Assembly (NCBI GenBank): GCA_022072615.1
Contig: JAJVHS010000042.1
Span: 19,658 to 83,657, forward strand
Direction: 5' to 3'
Source: Phycisphaerales bacterium
GTDB lineage: Bacteria > Planctomycetota > Phycisphaerae > Phycisphaerales > UBA1924
Length of the DNA stretch: 64,000 bases
This document shows, in pieces, positions 53,619 to 63,099 of the stretch; the stretch's first letter is position 1, and the number at the start of each line of letters is the position of its first letter. A model generated the notes under the pieces. That model was not told the origin of the DNA and made no database searches. It worked only from the letters and a program-made list of their open reading frames with translations. The translations under genes were made by a program, and so were the position numbers.

Positions 53619-54941
53619 CTAGCGGATCACGACCGACATGATGCGGGCGGGCAGGGTAGATCGGTCGATCGAGGTCGTGATCTCCACCTCGATCCCGGTC
53701 CCAGTGTCCCGGCCGCGAGAAGTTACCACGAACACGTTCGAACGAAGCTCGACGAGGTCGTACAGCGCCGCCAGGCGGTTGTTGTTCATCCCCGGGATCG
53801 AACGCAGGTCCGCGAAGGATACAAAACCCTGGCGGCGGGCGTCACGCTCGGCCATGATGTTGTCCGCCAGGGCCGAATCGATGGACGGCAGGTACTCGAA
53901 AATCTGCGAGTCGCAGGTATTGATGTTGAGCTTCCCCGGCGCGGGCGGGGCCGCCGTGTCGCGGATGATCGTGCACTCGTTGAGCAACGCGCCGAGCTGT
54001 TCGTCGTTGAGAGATTGCACCCGCGGGGCGCCGGGCTGCGCGCCGCCGATGGTCGCCTGGAGCTGGGCCAGGGACCGCCGCACGAAGTCCGACATCACCG
54101 CGTTGGATTCCAGGGTCACGTAATCAACGATGACCTTGGCCTGCTCTGCCGTCACGTTTGTCCTGGCCGCCACGTCCGACTCGCCGGCTTCGGTCAGGTT
54201 GAGACGCTCCTCCCCGGTTGCCGAGAGACCCCCGTCGATGCTGTCGCACGTGATGATCGCCGACCACCCCGCGTCCAGGATGCCGTCGGCGTTGTCGTGC
54301 GGGGGGGATGCGTCGCCGTCGTTCTCGGATGGGTCGAGAATCCCGTTGAGGTTCCAGTCTTCCCCGCGCACGTACCACGGGTCGACCCCGGCGACCAGTT
54401 CGAGCTCCTGGTAGGACTGGATCGGGGCGTTGCGCGGCTCGTACGGGAACGGCAGGCCCTGGTAGTACCCGGCTTCGGCCCCCAGCACGTTGGGGTCTTC
54501 ATCGGCGTCGATCCAGTCCAGGATCGCGTCCGCGACGTCTTCCGTCATGAAGGGCAGCGTCATCAGGTCGTCGAACGTCATCCGGTTGATGTTGATCTTC
54601 GAATGAGCGTCCACCGGGCCGTCGTAGTCGCCGGTCTCGAGGCTGTGCATGATGCTGAACGTCGCGCCGTCGAGATCGCCGGCCGAGGCGGCGTCCAGGT
54701 CCTCGATCAGCGTGAAGGCGTCGTCGGGGTCGGGGTTCTGCGTCCCGGCTTCCATCACCGCGAGCTGGAGCTCGACCCCCGCCCGCGCGGCCCAGTACGC
54801 CCGGACCCTCGCCAGCGCCTCGCGACCCGAGGTCGCCTGGCCGAAGGACGACGCCTGCACGATCGACAGCACGGCGGATGACAGCACGATCACCCAGAGC
54901 ACGACCAGCGTCACGAACGAGCGGCGCGGGCGAGTGGTCAT
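53619..54941 (-). CDS. gspK: General secretion pathway protein K (GspK)-like
   Basis: MTTRPRRSFVTLVVLWVIVLSSAVLSIVQASSFGQAT; KININRMTFDDLMTLPFMTEDVADAILDWIDADEDP; GKLNINTCDSQIFEYLPSI (HhH/SAM-like). Confidence 0.88.
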   Translation of the reverse strand: MTTRPRRSFVTLVVLWVIVLSSAVLSIVQASSFGQATSGREALARVRAYWAARAGVELQLAVMEAGTQNPDPDDAFTLIEDLDAASAGDLDGATFSIMHSLETGDYDGPVDAHSKININRMTFDDLMTLPFMTEDVADAILDWIDADEDPNVLGAEAGYYQGLPFPYEPRNAPIQSYQELELVAGVDPWYVRGEDWNLNGILDPSENDGDASPPHDNADGILDAGWSAIITCDSIDGGLSATGEERLNLTEAGESDVAARTNVTAEQAKVIVDYVTLESNAVMSDFVRRSLAQLQATIGGAQPGAPRVQSLNDEQLGALLNECTIIRDTAAPPAPGKLNINTCDSQIFEYLPSIDSALADNIMAERDARRQGFVSFADLRSIPGMNNNRLAALYDLVELRSNVFVVTSRGRDTGTGIEVEITTSIDRSTLPARIMSVVIR

Positions 54942-55678
54942 GATCCACCCCCCGGACTGCCCGTGCCGCCGCCTGAGTCCGTCGACTCGGTGGTGGCGGC
55001 CGACTCGGTCGAATCGGGCGGGGTGGGCACGCGGTCCACGGCCGCGACTCGGCGCACGACCGCGTCGGCGGTCCCGTCGTCGGATTGGGCCCGGATCTCC
55101 ACGCGGATGGCGTGCGGGATGCCGTCGGAATCAGACTCCCAGGAATCAAACCAGGCGGTGCCGTCGTAGGCCTGCACGCTGAAGGAGACGACGCCCGGCG
55201 CCAGGAGCGTGGCGACCCCGCCGGCGTCGTGGGCGCGGTCGAACCCGGGATCGACCCGCCGCCACAGCCCGGCGGACTGACCGCTGCCGTCCACGCGGTA
55301 CTGGGCCTCGTACTCGCCGCCCTCGGGCATGTCCTCCCGCCCGCGGACCGGCTTGAGCGATCGCATCAGCACCAGCAGGCCGTCCCGTTGGACGGGCCCG
55401 GCGCCGCCGTCGAGCACCTGGAACCGGCAGCCGGCCAGATCGGACGACCGCACCGCGGCGGCGACATCGGACGCGATGCGGGCTCCGGCGGCGTCGGCCC
55501 GGGCGAACGCCTGCTGCCGAGCAACCGACTTGTTCTTGGTCTTCACCATGTTGCTCAGGGCCGAGACGATCGCGCCGCCGATCACGGCGATCACGACGCC
55601 GCCGACGATGAGCTCGACGAGCGTGAACCCGCGGCGGGCCCGGCAACGGACGGGAGTTGGCACGGTCGGTCGGGGCAT
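54938..55678 (-). CDS. Pseudopilin GspJ-like
   Basis: RARRGFTLVELIVGGVVIAVIGGAIVSALSNMVKTKNK; operon position; 4-bp overlap with gspK-like. Confidence 0.75.
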   Translation of the reverse strand: MPRPTVPTPVRCRARRGFTLVELIVGGVVIAVIGGAIVSALSNMVKTKNKSVARQQAFARADAAGARIASDVAAAVRSSDLAGCRFQVLDGGAGPVQRDGLLVLMRSLKPVRGREDMPEGGEYEAQYRVDGSGQSAGLWRRVDPGFDRAHDAGGVATLLAPGVVSFSVQAYDGTAWFDSWESDSDGIPHAIRVEIRAQSDDGTADAVVRRVAAVDRVPTPPDSTESAATTESTDSGGGTGSPGGGS

Positions 55679-56148
55679 CAGAACTCGCGGGTCACGGTTT
55701 CCTCGGGCCGGCGAGGAGGATCGGGATCGTCGCCCAGGCGCGGGGCGATGTACGTCTCGCAGGACACGGCTCGTTCCCGGCCTGCCGAGACCCAGCTCAC
55801 CATCGCCGCCACGCGGTAGGGATCGCCGCCCTGCCCGCCGTCGATCGTGAGCTTGTACCGGTACTGGCTGAACGGCGCGTCGCACGGACCTTCGAGCGGG
55901 TACTGCTTGCCGTAGGAATCCGGTCCGCGGGCGAGCACCAGGTTGAGCTGCTCGTCGATCAGCATCGCCGCCGTCTGCAGCTCCTCGCCCTGCGTCTGCG
56001 AGGAAATCGCCCGACCGAGCATGCCGAGCATCACCGCCAGCGACACGCCCAGCAGGATCGTCCCGACGATGGCATCGACGAGCACCACGCCGCGGCGACG
56101 GGCGACGGGCAAAAGATCAGCGGAGTTCACCGCGCTGGACCTCACCAC
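55678..56148 (-). CDS. Pseudopilin GspI-like
   Basis: VARRRGVVLVDAIVGTILLGVSLAVMLGMLGRAISSQTQGEE; operon position. Confidence 0.7.
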   Translation of the reverse strand: MVRSSAVNSADLLPVARRRGVVLVDAIVGTILLGVSLAVMLGMLGRAISSQTQGEELQTAAMLIDEQLNLVLARGPDSYGKQYPLEGPCDAPFSQYRYKLTIDGGQGGDPYRVAAMVSWVSAGRERAVSCETYIAPRLGDDPDPPRRPEETVTREF

Positions 56149-56753
56149 GGCTCCTCCGCCTTCCCGGCAAGATCAAGGTCAACCGAGGTGATGTCCATGT
56201 CCGCGAAGCGGTCTTCGCCGGAAGTGATGCGAGCGCGGAAGGCACCGGGCGTGAGCGAGACAGTCCAGGACGACGTCCCGGTGGCCTGCGCGAGCACGAT
56301 GACAACGCTCGGCCGCTGGCCCGCCTGGCGGAACTCGATGTGGAATCGCTCGGGGTTCAGCTCCGCCCCGTCCGCGGAGGCGCTGACGATCCTGGCGTTT
56401 TCGAATTCGACCGGCAAGGCGAGCGGGTCCACGACCCACTCCGGCGGCACACCCCTGGCCGCGTCCGCCGCCGATGGCATCTGCAGCTTCATCAGCCGCA
56501 GCGACTGACCGTCGTGATCGATCGCCAGTTGCTGGCTGGTCAGCGTGTCGCGGCGCCCGGCGGCCGAGATGAGTTCGGCGGCCTTGTGCACCTCCGACTC
56601 GGCGGCCCGGGAAGCGCCCGACGCAAGCCGGGGGGCGATGACGCCCGCCATGATGGCGAGGATCACGAGCACCACGATCAGCTCGACGAGCGTGAAGGCA
56701 CGCACGCCCGAACGCGGGAGGGCGGGAGCGGTGATGGGAGCCGGGGGAGGCAT
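56142..56753 (-). CDS. Pseudopilin GspH-like
   Basis: SGVRAFTLVELIVVLVILAIMAGVIAPRLASG; ATG at 56753 lies in the first unit of the flanking 8-bp repeat. Confidence 0.78.
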   Translation of the reverse strand: MPPPAPITAPALPRSGVRAFTLVELIVVLVILAIMAGVIAPRLASGASRAAESEVHKAAELISAAGRRDTLTSQQLAIDHDGQSLRLMKLQMPSAADAARGVPPEWVVDPLALPVEFENARIVSASADGAELNPERFHIEFRQAGQRPSVVIVLAQATGTSSWTVSLTPGAFRARITSGEDRFADMDITSVDLDLAGKAEEPW

Positions 56754-56836
56754 CAAGGCATCCAGACATCAAGGCATCAAGGCATCGAGGCATCGAGGCA
56801 TCGAGGCGTCGAGGCGTCGAGGCGTCAGGGCATAGG
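56749..56836 (-). repeat. 11 x 8-bp tandem repeat (ggcatcRa/ggcgtcga) spanning the gspG-gspH junction
   Basis: ggcatcaa ggcatcca gacatcaa ggcatcaa ggcatcga x3 ggcgtcga x2 ggcgtcag ggcatagg. Confidence 0.9.
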
Positions 56837-56843
56837 GCGGATC

Positions 56844-57293
56844 TCAGGGAGCGATCACATCGGCGTTCTCGCCATCGCCGCCGGGCTGACCATCCGCCCC
56901 GTAACTGATCACGTCAAAGTCGACGTTCTTCTCGCCGGGGATCCGGAGCACGTACTGGTTCCCCCAGGGGTCCAGCAGCTCCTGGGCGTTGTTCACGTAC
57001 GGGCCCTTCCCCGCCCACGCGGAATCCTCGATGTTGCCGGGCTTCTCCCACAGGATCGTGATGGGCGTACCCGCCTCGGGAGGACCGAAGTCGGCCGAGA
57101 AGAGCTTGATCTGGTTGGCGAGCGAGGCCGCGTTGGCCTTGGCCACCGCCTGCTTGGACTGGCCGATGCGGCCGATCAGACGCGGGCCGATCACCGCGGC
57201 GATCACGCCCAGGATCACGACGATGACGATGACTTCGATGATCGTGAAGCCCGGGCGGGAACGGTCGCGGCGGGCACGGGACGAGGGGTTCAT
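56844..57293 (-). CDS. gspG: Major pseudopilin GspG
   Basis: RPGFTIIEVIVIVVILGVIAAVIGPRLIGRIGQSKQAVAKANAASLANQIKLF; DPWGNQYVLRIPGEKNVDFDVISYGADGQPGGDGENADV. Confidence 0.95.
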   Translation of the reverse strand: MNPSSRARRDRSRPGFTIIEVIVIVVILGVIAAVIGPRLIGRIGQSKQAVAKANAASLANQIKLFSADFGPPEAGTPITILWEKPGNIEDSAWAGKGPYVNNAQELLDPWGNQYVLRIPGEKNVDFDVISYGADGQPGGDGENADVIAP

Positions 57294-57337
57294 GGCATTC
57301 TCCGTAAGACTGGGGTCGCGCCGGGGCGCGGAAAGAT

Positions 57338-58576
57338 TCATCGCAGCGAATCCTGCATCTGGAGCATCGGCAACAGAATCGCGAGCACGAGGAACCCGAC
57401 GCAGCACGCCAGGATCACCACGAGGATCGGCGGCAGCGCGGTCGTGAACAGCTTGACGCTCGTTTCCGTGCGCTCCTCGAACGACTTGGCGGCCTGGCGG
57501 AGCATCTCGTCGAGCCGCCCGGAGCGTTCGCCGAGATTGACGATCTGCACGAGCATGGGTGGGAAGTAGCCGCTCTTCTCCATCGGGTCGGCGATCGTGC
57601 GGCCGCCGGCGACCTGCTCGGATACGTCGTCGATCACGCGCTCCATGGCCTTGTTGCCCAGCGTCCCCTTGGTGATGCGGAGCGACTGGAGGATGGGGAC
57701 GCCGGCCGACGTGAGCGTGCCGAGCGTGCGCGTGAACCGCGCCACCGCCACGTCCCGCAGCAGGCGGCCGAGGATCGGGACCTTGAGGATGAACGTGTCG
57801 AAGGACATGCGGAACTCGGGCTGGGCGTACAGCACGCCGGCGCCGTAGACCGCGGCGATGCACCCGGGGATGATCGCCCACCAGTACCCGCCGAAGAACG
57901 CCGCGATTCCCTGGACGATCTGCGTCGGCACCGGCAGCTCGGTGATCTGGCCCTTCACGGTCTCAAGCACGCTGGGCACGATGAACGTCACGATGACGAT
58001 GATGCCGATGACCAGCAGCGCCAGCAGGATGAGGGGGTACAGCGTCGCCGAGAGGATGCTCCGCCGCAGCTTCACGTCCTGATCGAGCAGGTCGGCCGCC
58101 TGGTGCAGGACCTCTTCAAGCTTGCCCGACGCTTCGCCCGCGCGCACCATGTTGATGATCAGATCGCTGAACTCGCGGCCGCACGAGGCGAAGGCGTCGG
58201 CCAGGCTCCGGCCGTGCTCGACCTCGTCGATGATCTTCTGGAGCACTTCCTTCTGCCTGGCGCCGCGGCCCTGACGGGCGATCGTGCGAAGTGCCTGGAC
58301 CAGGGGCAGCCCGGCCTGCACCGCCGTGCCAAGCTCGCGCACGAACGACGCCATCTCGCCACGCGACAGCGCCTTGGACGCAAACGGCGAAGCGGCTAGT
58401 GCCTCGGCCCGGGCGTCGCCCTTCCTCGTGGGGCTGGGGACGGAAACCGCCACCGGCTCGACCGACACAGGCGTGATGCCCCGGCGCATCAGCTCGCGCA
58501 CGGCTGAGGGCCGGTCGGCCGCCTGGATGGTGGCGCCGTTCCCGCCGGAGATGGTCTTGTACGCGAAAGTGGGCAT
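57338..58576 (-). CDS. gspF: Type II secretion inner membrane protein GspF
   Basis: MPTFAYKTISGGNGATIQAADRPSAVRELMRRGITPVSV; ARFTRTLGTLTSAGVPILQSLRITK; FTTALPPILVVILACCVGFLVLAILLPMLQMQDSL. Confidence 0.95.
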   Translation of the reverse strand: MPTFAYKTISGGNGATIQAADRPSAVRELMRRGITPVSVEPVAVSVPSPTRKGDARAEALAASPFASKALSRGEMASFVRELGTAVQAGLPLVQALRTIARQGRGARQKEVLQKIIDEVEHGRSLADAFASCGREFSDLIINMVRAGEASGKLEEVLHQAADLLDQDVKLRRSILSATLYPLILLALLVIGIIVIVTFIVPSVLETVKGQITELPVPTQIVQGIAAFFGGYWWAIIPGCIAAVYGAGVLYAQPEFRMSFDTFILKVPILGRLLRDVAVARFTRTLGTLTSAGVPILQSLRITKGTLGNKAMERVIDDVSEQVAGGRTIADPMEKSGYFPPMLVQIVNLGERSGRLDEMLRQAAKSFEERTETSVKLFTTALPPILVVILACCVGFLVLAILLPMLQMQDSLR

Positions 58577-58634
58577 TGAGAACGTTCAGACTGAAAAGCT
58601 GAGAGACAAACCGAGCCGCAGCGCCGCCGCAGGC

Positions 58635-60230
58635 TCACGCGAGCGGGATCTCCTCCGCGTCCTGCGTGGCCTGGAGCACTTCCTCGACGGTCGTCAGGCC
58701 CTGTGACGCCTTGATGATGCCGTCGCGCCGCATGGTGACGTAGCCCGATCCGACGATCCTTGTGAGCTGCTGCGTGGTGGCTCGTTCCGACACGGCGCGG
58801 CGAAGATCACCCGTCATCGGGGCCATCTCGTAGAAACCCACGCGGCTGCGGAAGCCCGTGCCGTCGCAGCGGTCGCAGCCGGCTCCCTTGAAACCCATCC
58901 CCGAGGGGAACATGGCCGTCTCGGCGGCCGCGAGCCGGTGCCGCGACGCCTCGCCGATGGGCGCGGGGGTCTTGCAGTTCTGGCACAGGCGCCGGCCGAG
59001 GCGCTGCGCCATGATGCCCTCGAGCACGCTCGACAGCAGGAACGGTTCGATCCCCATGTCCAGCAGCCGCCCCACCGCCGAGAGCGCGTTGTTGGTGTGC
59101 AGCGTCGAGAAGAGCAGGTGGCCGGTCAGCGCGGCCCGGACCGCGATCTCGGCGGTCTCGGCGTCGCGGATTTCGCCGACCATGATGACGTCGGGGTCCT
59201 GGCGGAGGATCGACCGCAGGCCGGAGGCGAAGGAGAGGCCCCGCTTGGGATTCACCGGGATCTGGTTCACGCCCGAGAGCTCGTACTCGACCGGGTCCTC
59301 GATCGTGATGATCTTCAGCTTGGGGTCGTAGAGCTTGGTGAGGGCGGCGTAGAGCGTCGTCGTCTTGCCCGACCCGGTCGGACCGGTGACCAGGATCATG
59401 CCGTGGGGCAGGTCGATCCACCGGGCCATGATCTCCCGGTCCGGGGTCCGCATGCCCAGGGTCTCAAGGTCGAGCTTGATGGATTCCTTGTCGAGGATTC
59501 GCATCACGACCGATTCGCCGTAGATCGTCGGCACCGTCGAGACGCGGATGTCGATCTTGCGGCCCTCGAACCGAAGGGTGATGTGGCCGTCCTGCGGGGC
59601 GTACCGCTCGGCGATGTTCATCCCCGCCATGATCTTGATGCGGCTGGTGATCGCGGGCTGGAGGTGCCGCGGGGGAGATTCCTGCGTCACGAGCACGCCG
59701 TCGACGCGGTACTTGACGCTCAGCGACCGTTCGAACGGCTCGACGTGGATGTCGCTGGCCCGGGCGCGGATCGCCTCGAGGATGATCAGGTTGACCAGGT
59801 TGATCAGCGACGGCTGCTCGGCCATCCGGTGCAGGTCGGCCGCCTCGACGGACTCGAGGTTTGCGGACAGGTCGTCGGTGGGTTCGTCGCTGCCGGCCAG
59901 CCGGGCCGCCATCTGGGCGGCGGTGATGCCGTACGCATGGCGGAGCAGGAGTTCGAACACCTCCGCCGTCGCCCCGACCCGCTGCACCGGCCGCCGGGCC
60001 GTGACCGAGATCTCGTCGGCGGCGGAGAAATCCATCGGGTCGAGCATCGCGACCAGGAGCTTGTCGCCGCTGAAGCCGTACGGGACCGCTCGCAGGCGGA
60101 CCGCCTGCTCGGCCGTCGCTGCCTTGGACGCACCGGGGCTGATCTCGGGCAGTTGCTCGAGGATGGTCCGGGTCGGCCCGGACGAGGCGGTAGCGGCGTG
60201 GTCACCGCGATCCTGCGCGAGTGTCGTCAT
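58635..60230 (-). CDS. gspE: Type II secretion ATPase GspE
   Basis: GPTGSGKTTTLYAALTKLYDPKLKIITIEDPVEYELSGVNQIPVN; LRQDPDVIMVGEIRDAETAEIAVRAALTGHLLFSTLHTNNA; CQNC and CDRC pairs. Confidence 0.95.
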   Translation of the reverse strand: MTTLAQDRGDHAATASSGPTRTILEQLPEISPGASKAATAEQAVRLRAVPYGFSGDKLLVAMLDPMDFSAADEISVTARRPVQRVGATAEVFELLLRHAYGITAAQMAARLAGSDEPTDDLSANLESVEAADLHRMAEQPSLINLVNLIILEAIRARASDIHVEPFERSLSVKYRVDGVLVTQESPPRHLQPAITSRIKIMAGMNIAERYAPQDGHITLRFEGRKIDIRVSTVPTIYGESVVMRILDKESIKLDLETLGMRTPDREIMARWIDLPHGMILVTGPTGSGKTTTLYAALTKLYDPKLKIITIEDPVEYELSGVNQIPVNPKRGLSFASGLRSILRQDPDVIMVGEIRDAETAEIAVRAALTGHLLFSTLHTNNALSAVGRLLDMGIEPFLLSSVLEGIMAQRLGRRLCQNCKTPAPIGEASRHRLAAAETAMFPSGMGFKGAGCDRCDGTGFRSRVGFYEMAPMTGDLRRAVSERATTQQLTRIVGSGYVTMRRDGIIKASQGLTTVEEVLQATQDAEEIPLA

Positions 60231-60345
60231 CCGTGAACGCTCCGCACCCCGTCCGAACGCCGCCACGGGGGAGGCCAATTCCCCTCGACCGGCGTGGACC
60301 AACCGTATCCCCGCGTGATCAACGCATCCCCCAACGCGTCATTGC

Positions 60346-61617
60346 CTACTCCTCGCCTTCATCTTCATCGACGGGCATGAAGTCTTCCATGGCGTCCATC
60401 TGCTGGGCGTTGACGCCCTGAGGCACAGAGTCTTCCTTCGGGAGCTGCTGCTTCTGGTCGTCCTTGAGCAGCGCCAGCAGCCGGTCCTTGAACTGGTCGT
60501 CGAGCTCCCGGCGGGCCTTGCGGGCGGCCGTGACCGGGTTGTCCTTCTGCTCGCCCTGCCAGTTCATCATCGCCAGGTACGGGCTGCCTTCCTTGTCCTC
60601 GCGCTCGGTGATGGCCGCCGCCCATTTCTGGTTCAGCGGCGTGGCCTCGCGCTCGTAGCCGGCCCTGAGCTGCTCGATGTCGGCCTTCTGCTGGTCGTCG
60701 AGGCCCTTGATCTTGACGGCGGCGTCCATGGCCCGGACGACATACGGAGTCCGGTAGACGCGCGGGTAGCTGCGGCGCTGCACTTCCTTGTCGAACTTGG
60801 CCCGGGTGTCGTCGGTGAGCAGCGCGGACACGCGCCGGGCGCTGTCGCGGTTGATGTTGCGGATGAGGATCGCCTCGTCGCTGAACTTCTTGAGCATCTC
60901 CTGGATCTTGGCAAAGTCGAAGTTCGCGGCCATGTCGGCGGCCTTGCCCTCGGCGTCCTTGACCATGCGCTCGACGTCGGAAAGCTTGCGATCCAGGGTC
61001 ATCTCGTACTCGTCGAGCGCTTCCTTGACCTCGGCGGGCGCCTTTCCTTCTTCGGGCGCCATGCCGACTCGGCGAGCGCAATCAACGACGTCAACCGAAA
61101 CGCCCGCGACGAACGGCAACCGCAGGTACACCTCGCGCTTGCGCTGCCGCTCGACCGCCGGCCACTTTTCCTCCTGGGCCGGCGTGCACAGCCCCTTGAC
61201 GTCGTTCAGGAACGACGTCTGGGCCGCCTGCATCTGCTTGGCGAACTCCTGTTGCTTCTTGGGGAGTTCCTTCTGCCAGACCGTGAAGTCACGGGTTTCC
61301 TCGAACTCCTCCTGGAGTTTCTTCATGAAGGCCTGCTGCTCGTCGCGGACGCGGTTGTGCTCGGCCTGGTAGCCCTCGTACAGCGTCAGCGCCGTGTCGA
61401 GCTGGTCCTGCTCGAAGCCGAGCAGTTTCGCGTACAGCTGGACGCTGCGCCGCGAGATGAGGCCTTCGTTCCCCGCGGCCTCCATCTGGAACATCTGAGC
61501 GCGGGCAGGCGCGGACGCCCCGATCAGCAACCCGGCCGGCGCCAGCAGCAGGATCGCACCCAGCAGCGCGGTGGCAATGTGCCCGACAACAGCGGCCGCT
61601 CGTCGAATGACGGTCAT
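60346..61617 (-). CDS. Exported Glu/Lys-rich protein of unknown function (paralog 1)
   Basis: Signal-like HIATALLGAILLLAPAGLLIGASAPARAQ; RRSVQLYAKLLGFEQDQLDTALTLYEGYQAEHNRV... Confidence 0.7.
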   Translation of the reverse strand: MTVIRRAAAVVGHIATALLGAILLLAPAGLLIGASAPARAQMFQMEAAGNEGLISRRSVQLYAKLLGFEQDQLDTALTLYEGYQAEHNRVRDEQQAFMKKLQEEFEETRDFTVWQKELPKKQQEFAKQMQAAQTSFLNDVKGLCTPAQEEKWPAVERQRKREVYLRLPFVAGVSVDVVDCARRVGMAPEEGKAPAEVKEALDEYEMTLDRKLSDVERMVKDAEGKAADMAANFDFAKIQEMLKKFSDEAILIRNINRDSARRVSALLTDDTRAKFDKEVQRRSYPRVYRTPYVVRAMDAAVKIKGLDDQQKADIEQLRAGYEREATPLNQKWAAAITEREDKEGSPYLAMMNWQGEQKDNPVTAARKARRELDDQFKDRLLALLKDDQKQQLPKEDSVPQGVNAQQMDAMEDFMPVDEDEGEE

Positions 61618-61734
61618 GACTCGACTCCCCAATGACAGGCGGTCCGGAAGCACGCGCCGCCGTTCCGCCTGCATTGTACTGGGATTCTCCGAAGACCGTT
61701 GCAACTTGCCCGGGTCCGGCGATGCCGGCGCGGA

Positions 61735-63006
61735 TCACCGACTGATGAACACGCCGCGGGGGGCGACCACCACGTCCTCGTCCTCGGTTTCCATCTCGCC
61801 CATCGCGCCCCCGGGGGTCGGCTTGGGCAGCCGCTCACGCTGGGCGGGGGAGAGCGCCGCGTTCAGCCGCTCGCGGGTCTTTTCGTCGAACTCCCGCCGA
61901 GCCTTGCGTGCCTTCGCGAGCGGCGATTCGTCCTCCTCGCCGCCCGGGCCGCCGATCTTGATCTGCATGGACCCGTCGCCCAGCGCCATGTTGTTCGGGT
62001 CCTGCTCGTCTTTCTCGATTGCCGCGGCCCAGGCATCGTTCAGGGGCGAAACCTCGCGCTCGTACGAGTCTCGGAGGCTCCGGAGCGTGTCCTTCTGGCT
62101 GGCGTCCAGGTCGTCAAACTTCAACGCCGAGTCGATCGCCTTGCTCACCTGCGACGGCCGGTAGACGCGGGGGAACGACTGCCGCTTCACCGCCTTGCCG
62201 AACGCCGGGCGGACATCCTCCGGCAGGAGCTGCTCGATCTTGCGGGCATACTCCTCGTTCACGTTCTTGATCTTGCCCCCGGCCTCTTTCGCATCGGCCG
62301 AACGCTTCTGGATATCCGACAGGTCGATCGCGCCGGGCTTGAAATCGAACTCGCCCTGGGCGTCGAGCATGGCCTTCTTGGCCAGGAGCGCACGGTCCAG
62401 GTCGACTTCGTACTGGTTCAGCACCTCGACTACGTCGGCCTCCGGCTCGGAGACGTTCAAACCCTGCACGATCTCGGTGAGATCCACCGACTCCCCGCTG
62501 AGCGTGCCGCCGCGAAGGACCGTCTCTCGGCGGCGAGCCCGTTCGACGCTCGGCCAGGCGGCGAGCTGCGACTCGGTGAGAATCTGCTTCACGTCGTTGA
62601 AGAACTCGGTCTCGGCCTTGGTCGTGCGCTCGCGGAACCGCTGCCTGGCCGCGGGGAACCGCTCCGCGAACACGCTTGCGTCCTCGGTCTCTTCGAAGGC
62701 CTGGCGGGCCTCTTCGAGATCCTTCTGCATGTCGGTGGAAGCGTCGCGGAAGGCGGCCTGGTACCCCTCGTGCAGAGCCTTGACCGTCTCGGCCTGATCC
62801 TCGGTCAGCTTCAGCAGCCTGGCGTACTTCTCGACGCTGCGCGTGCTGATCTGGTTGCTGCCGCCGCCCCCGGGGGCGCCGACAAACGACCTCGCCACGA
62901 CCCGCTGCTGAGCCAGCGCCGTCGTCGAAACCAGCAAGGGGGCCGAGATCGCGCAGGCGATCGCGATCGACCCGACCCGGCCAACAAGGTGCATTGTGCT
63001 GCGCAT
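61735..63006 (-). CDS. Exported Glu/Lys-rich protein of unknown function (paralog 2)
   Basis: MRSTMHLVGRVGSIAIACAISAPLLVSTTALAQQ; TRSVEKYARLLKLTEDQAETVKALHEGYQAAFRDAST... Confidence 0.7.
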   Translation of the reverse strand: MRSTMHLVGRVGSIAIACAISAPLLVSTTALAQQRVVARSFVGAPGGGGSNQISTRSVEKYARLLKLTEDQAETVKALHEGYQAAFRDASTDMQKDLEEARQAFEETEDASVFAERFPAARQRFRERTTKAETEFFNDVKQILTESQLAAWPSVERARRRETVLRGGTLSGESVDLTEIVQGLNVSEPEADVVEVLNQYEVDLDRALLAKKAMLDAQGEFDFKPGAIDLSDIQKRSADAKEAGGKIKNVNEEYARKIEQLLPEDVRPAFGKAVKRQSFPRVYRPSQVSKAIDSALKFDDLDASQKDTLRSLRDSYEREVSPLNDAWAAAIEKDEQDPNNMALGDGSMQIKIGGPGGEEDESPLAKARKARREFDEKTRERLNAALSPAQRERLPKPTPGGAMGEMETEDEDVVVAPRGVFISR

Positions 63007-63099
63007 GACGTGCTCCGTACCGCGTGTCCCCGGTCGAACGCCGGGAATGAACCACAAGGATGCGCCCGCCGCGCCCGTCCGTCAGCCGATCCGGCATCG

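Noticed and set aside
56749-56836. Possible CRISPR array
   Set aside because: Period is 8 bp with no unique spacers and no cas genes nearby; it is a simple tandem repeat.
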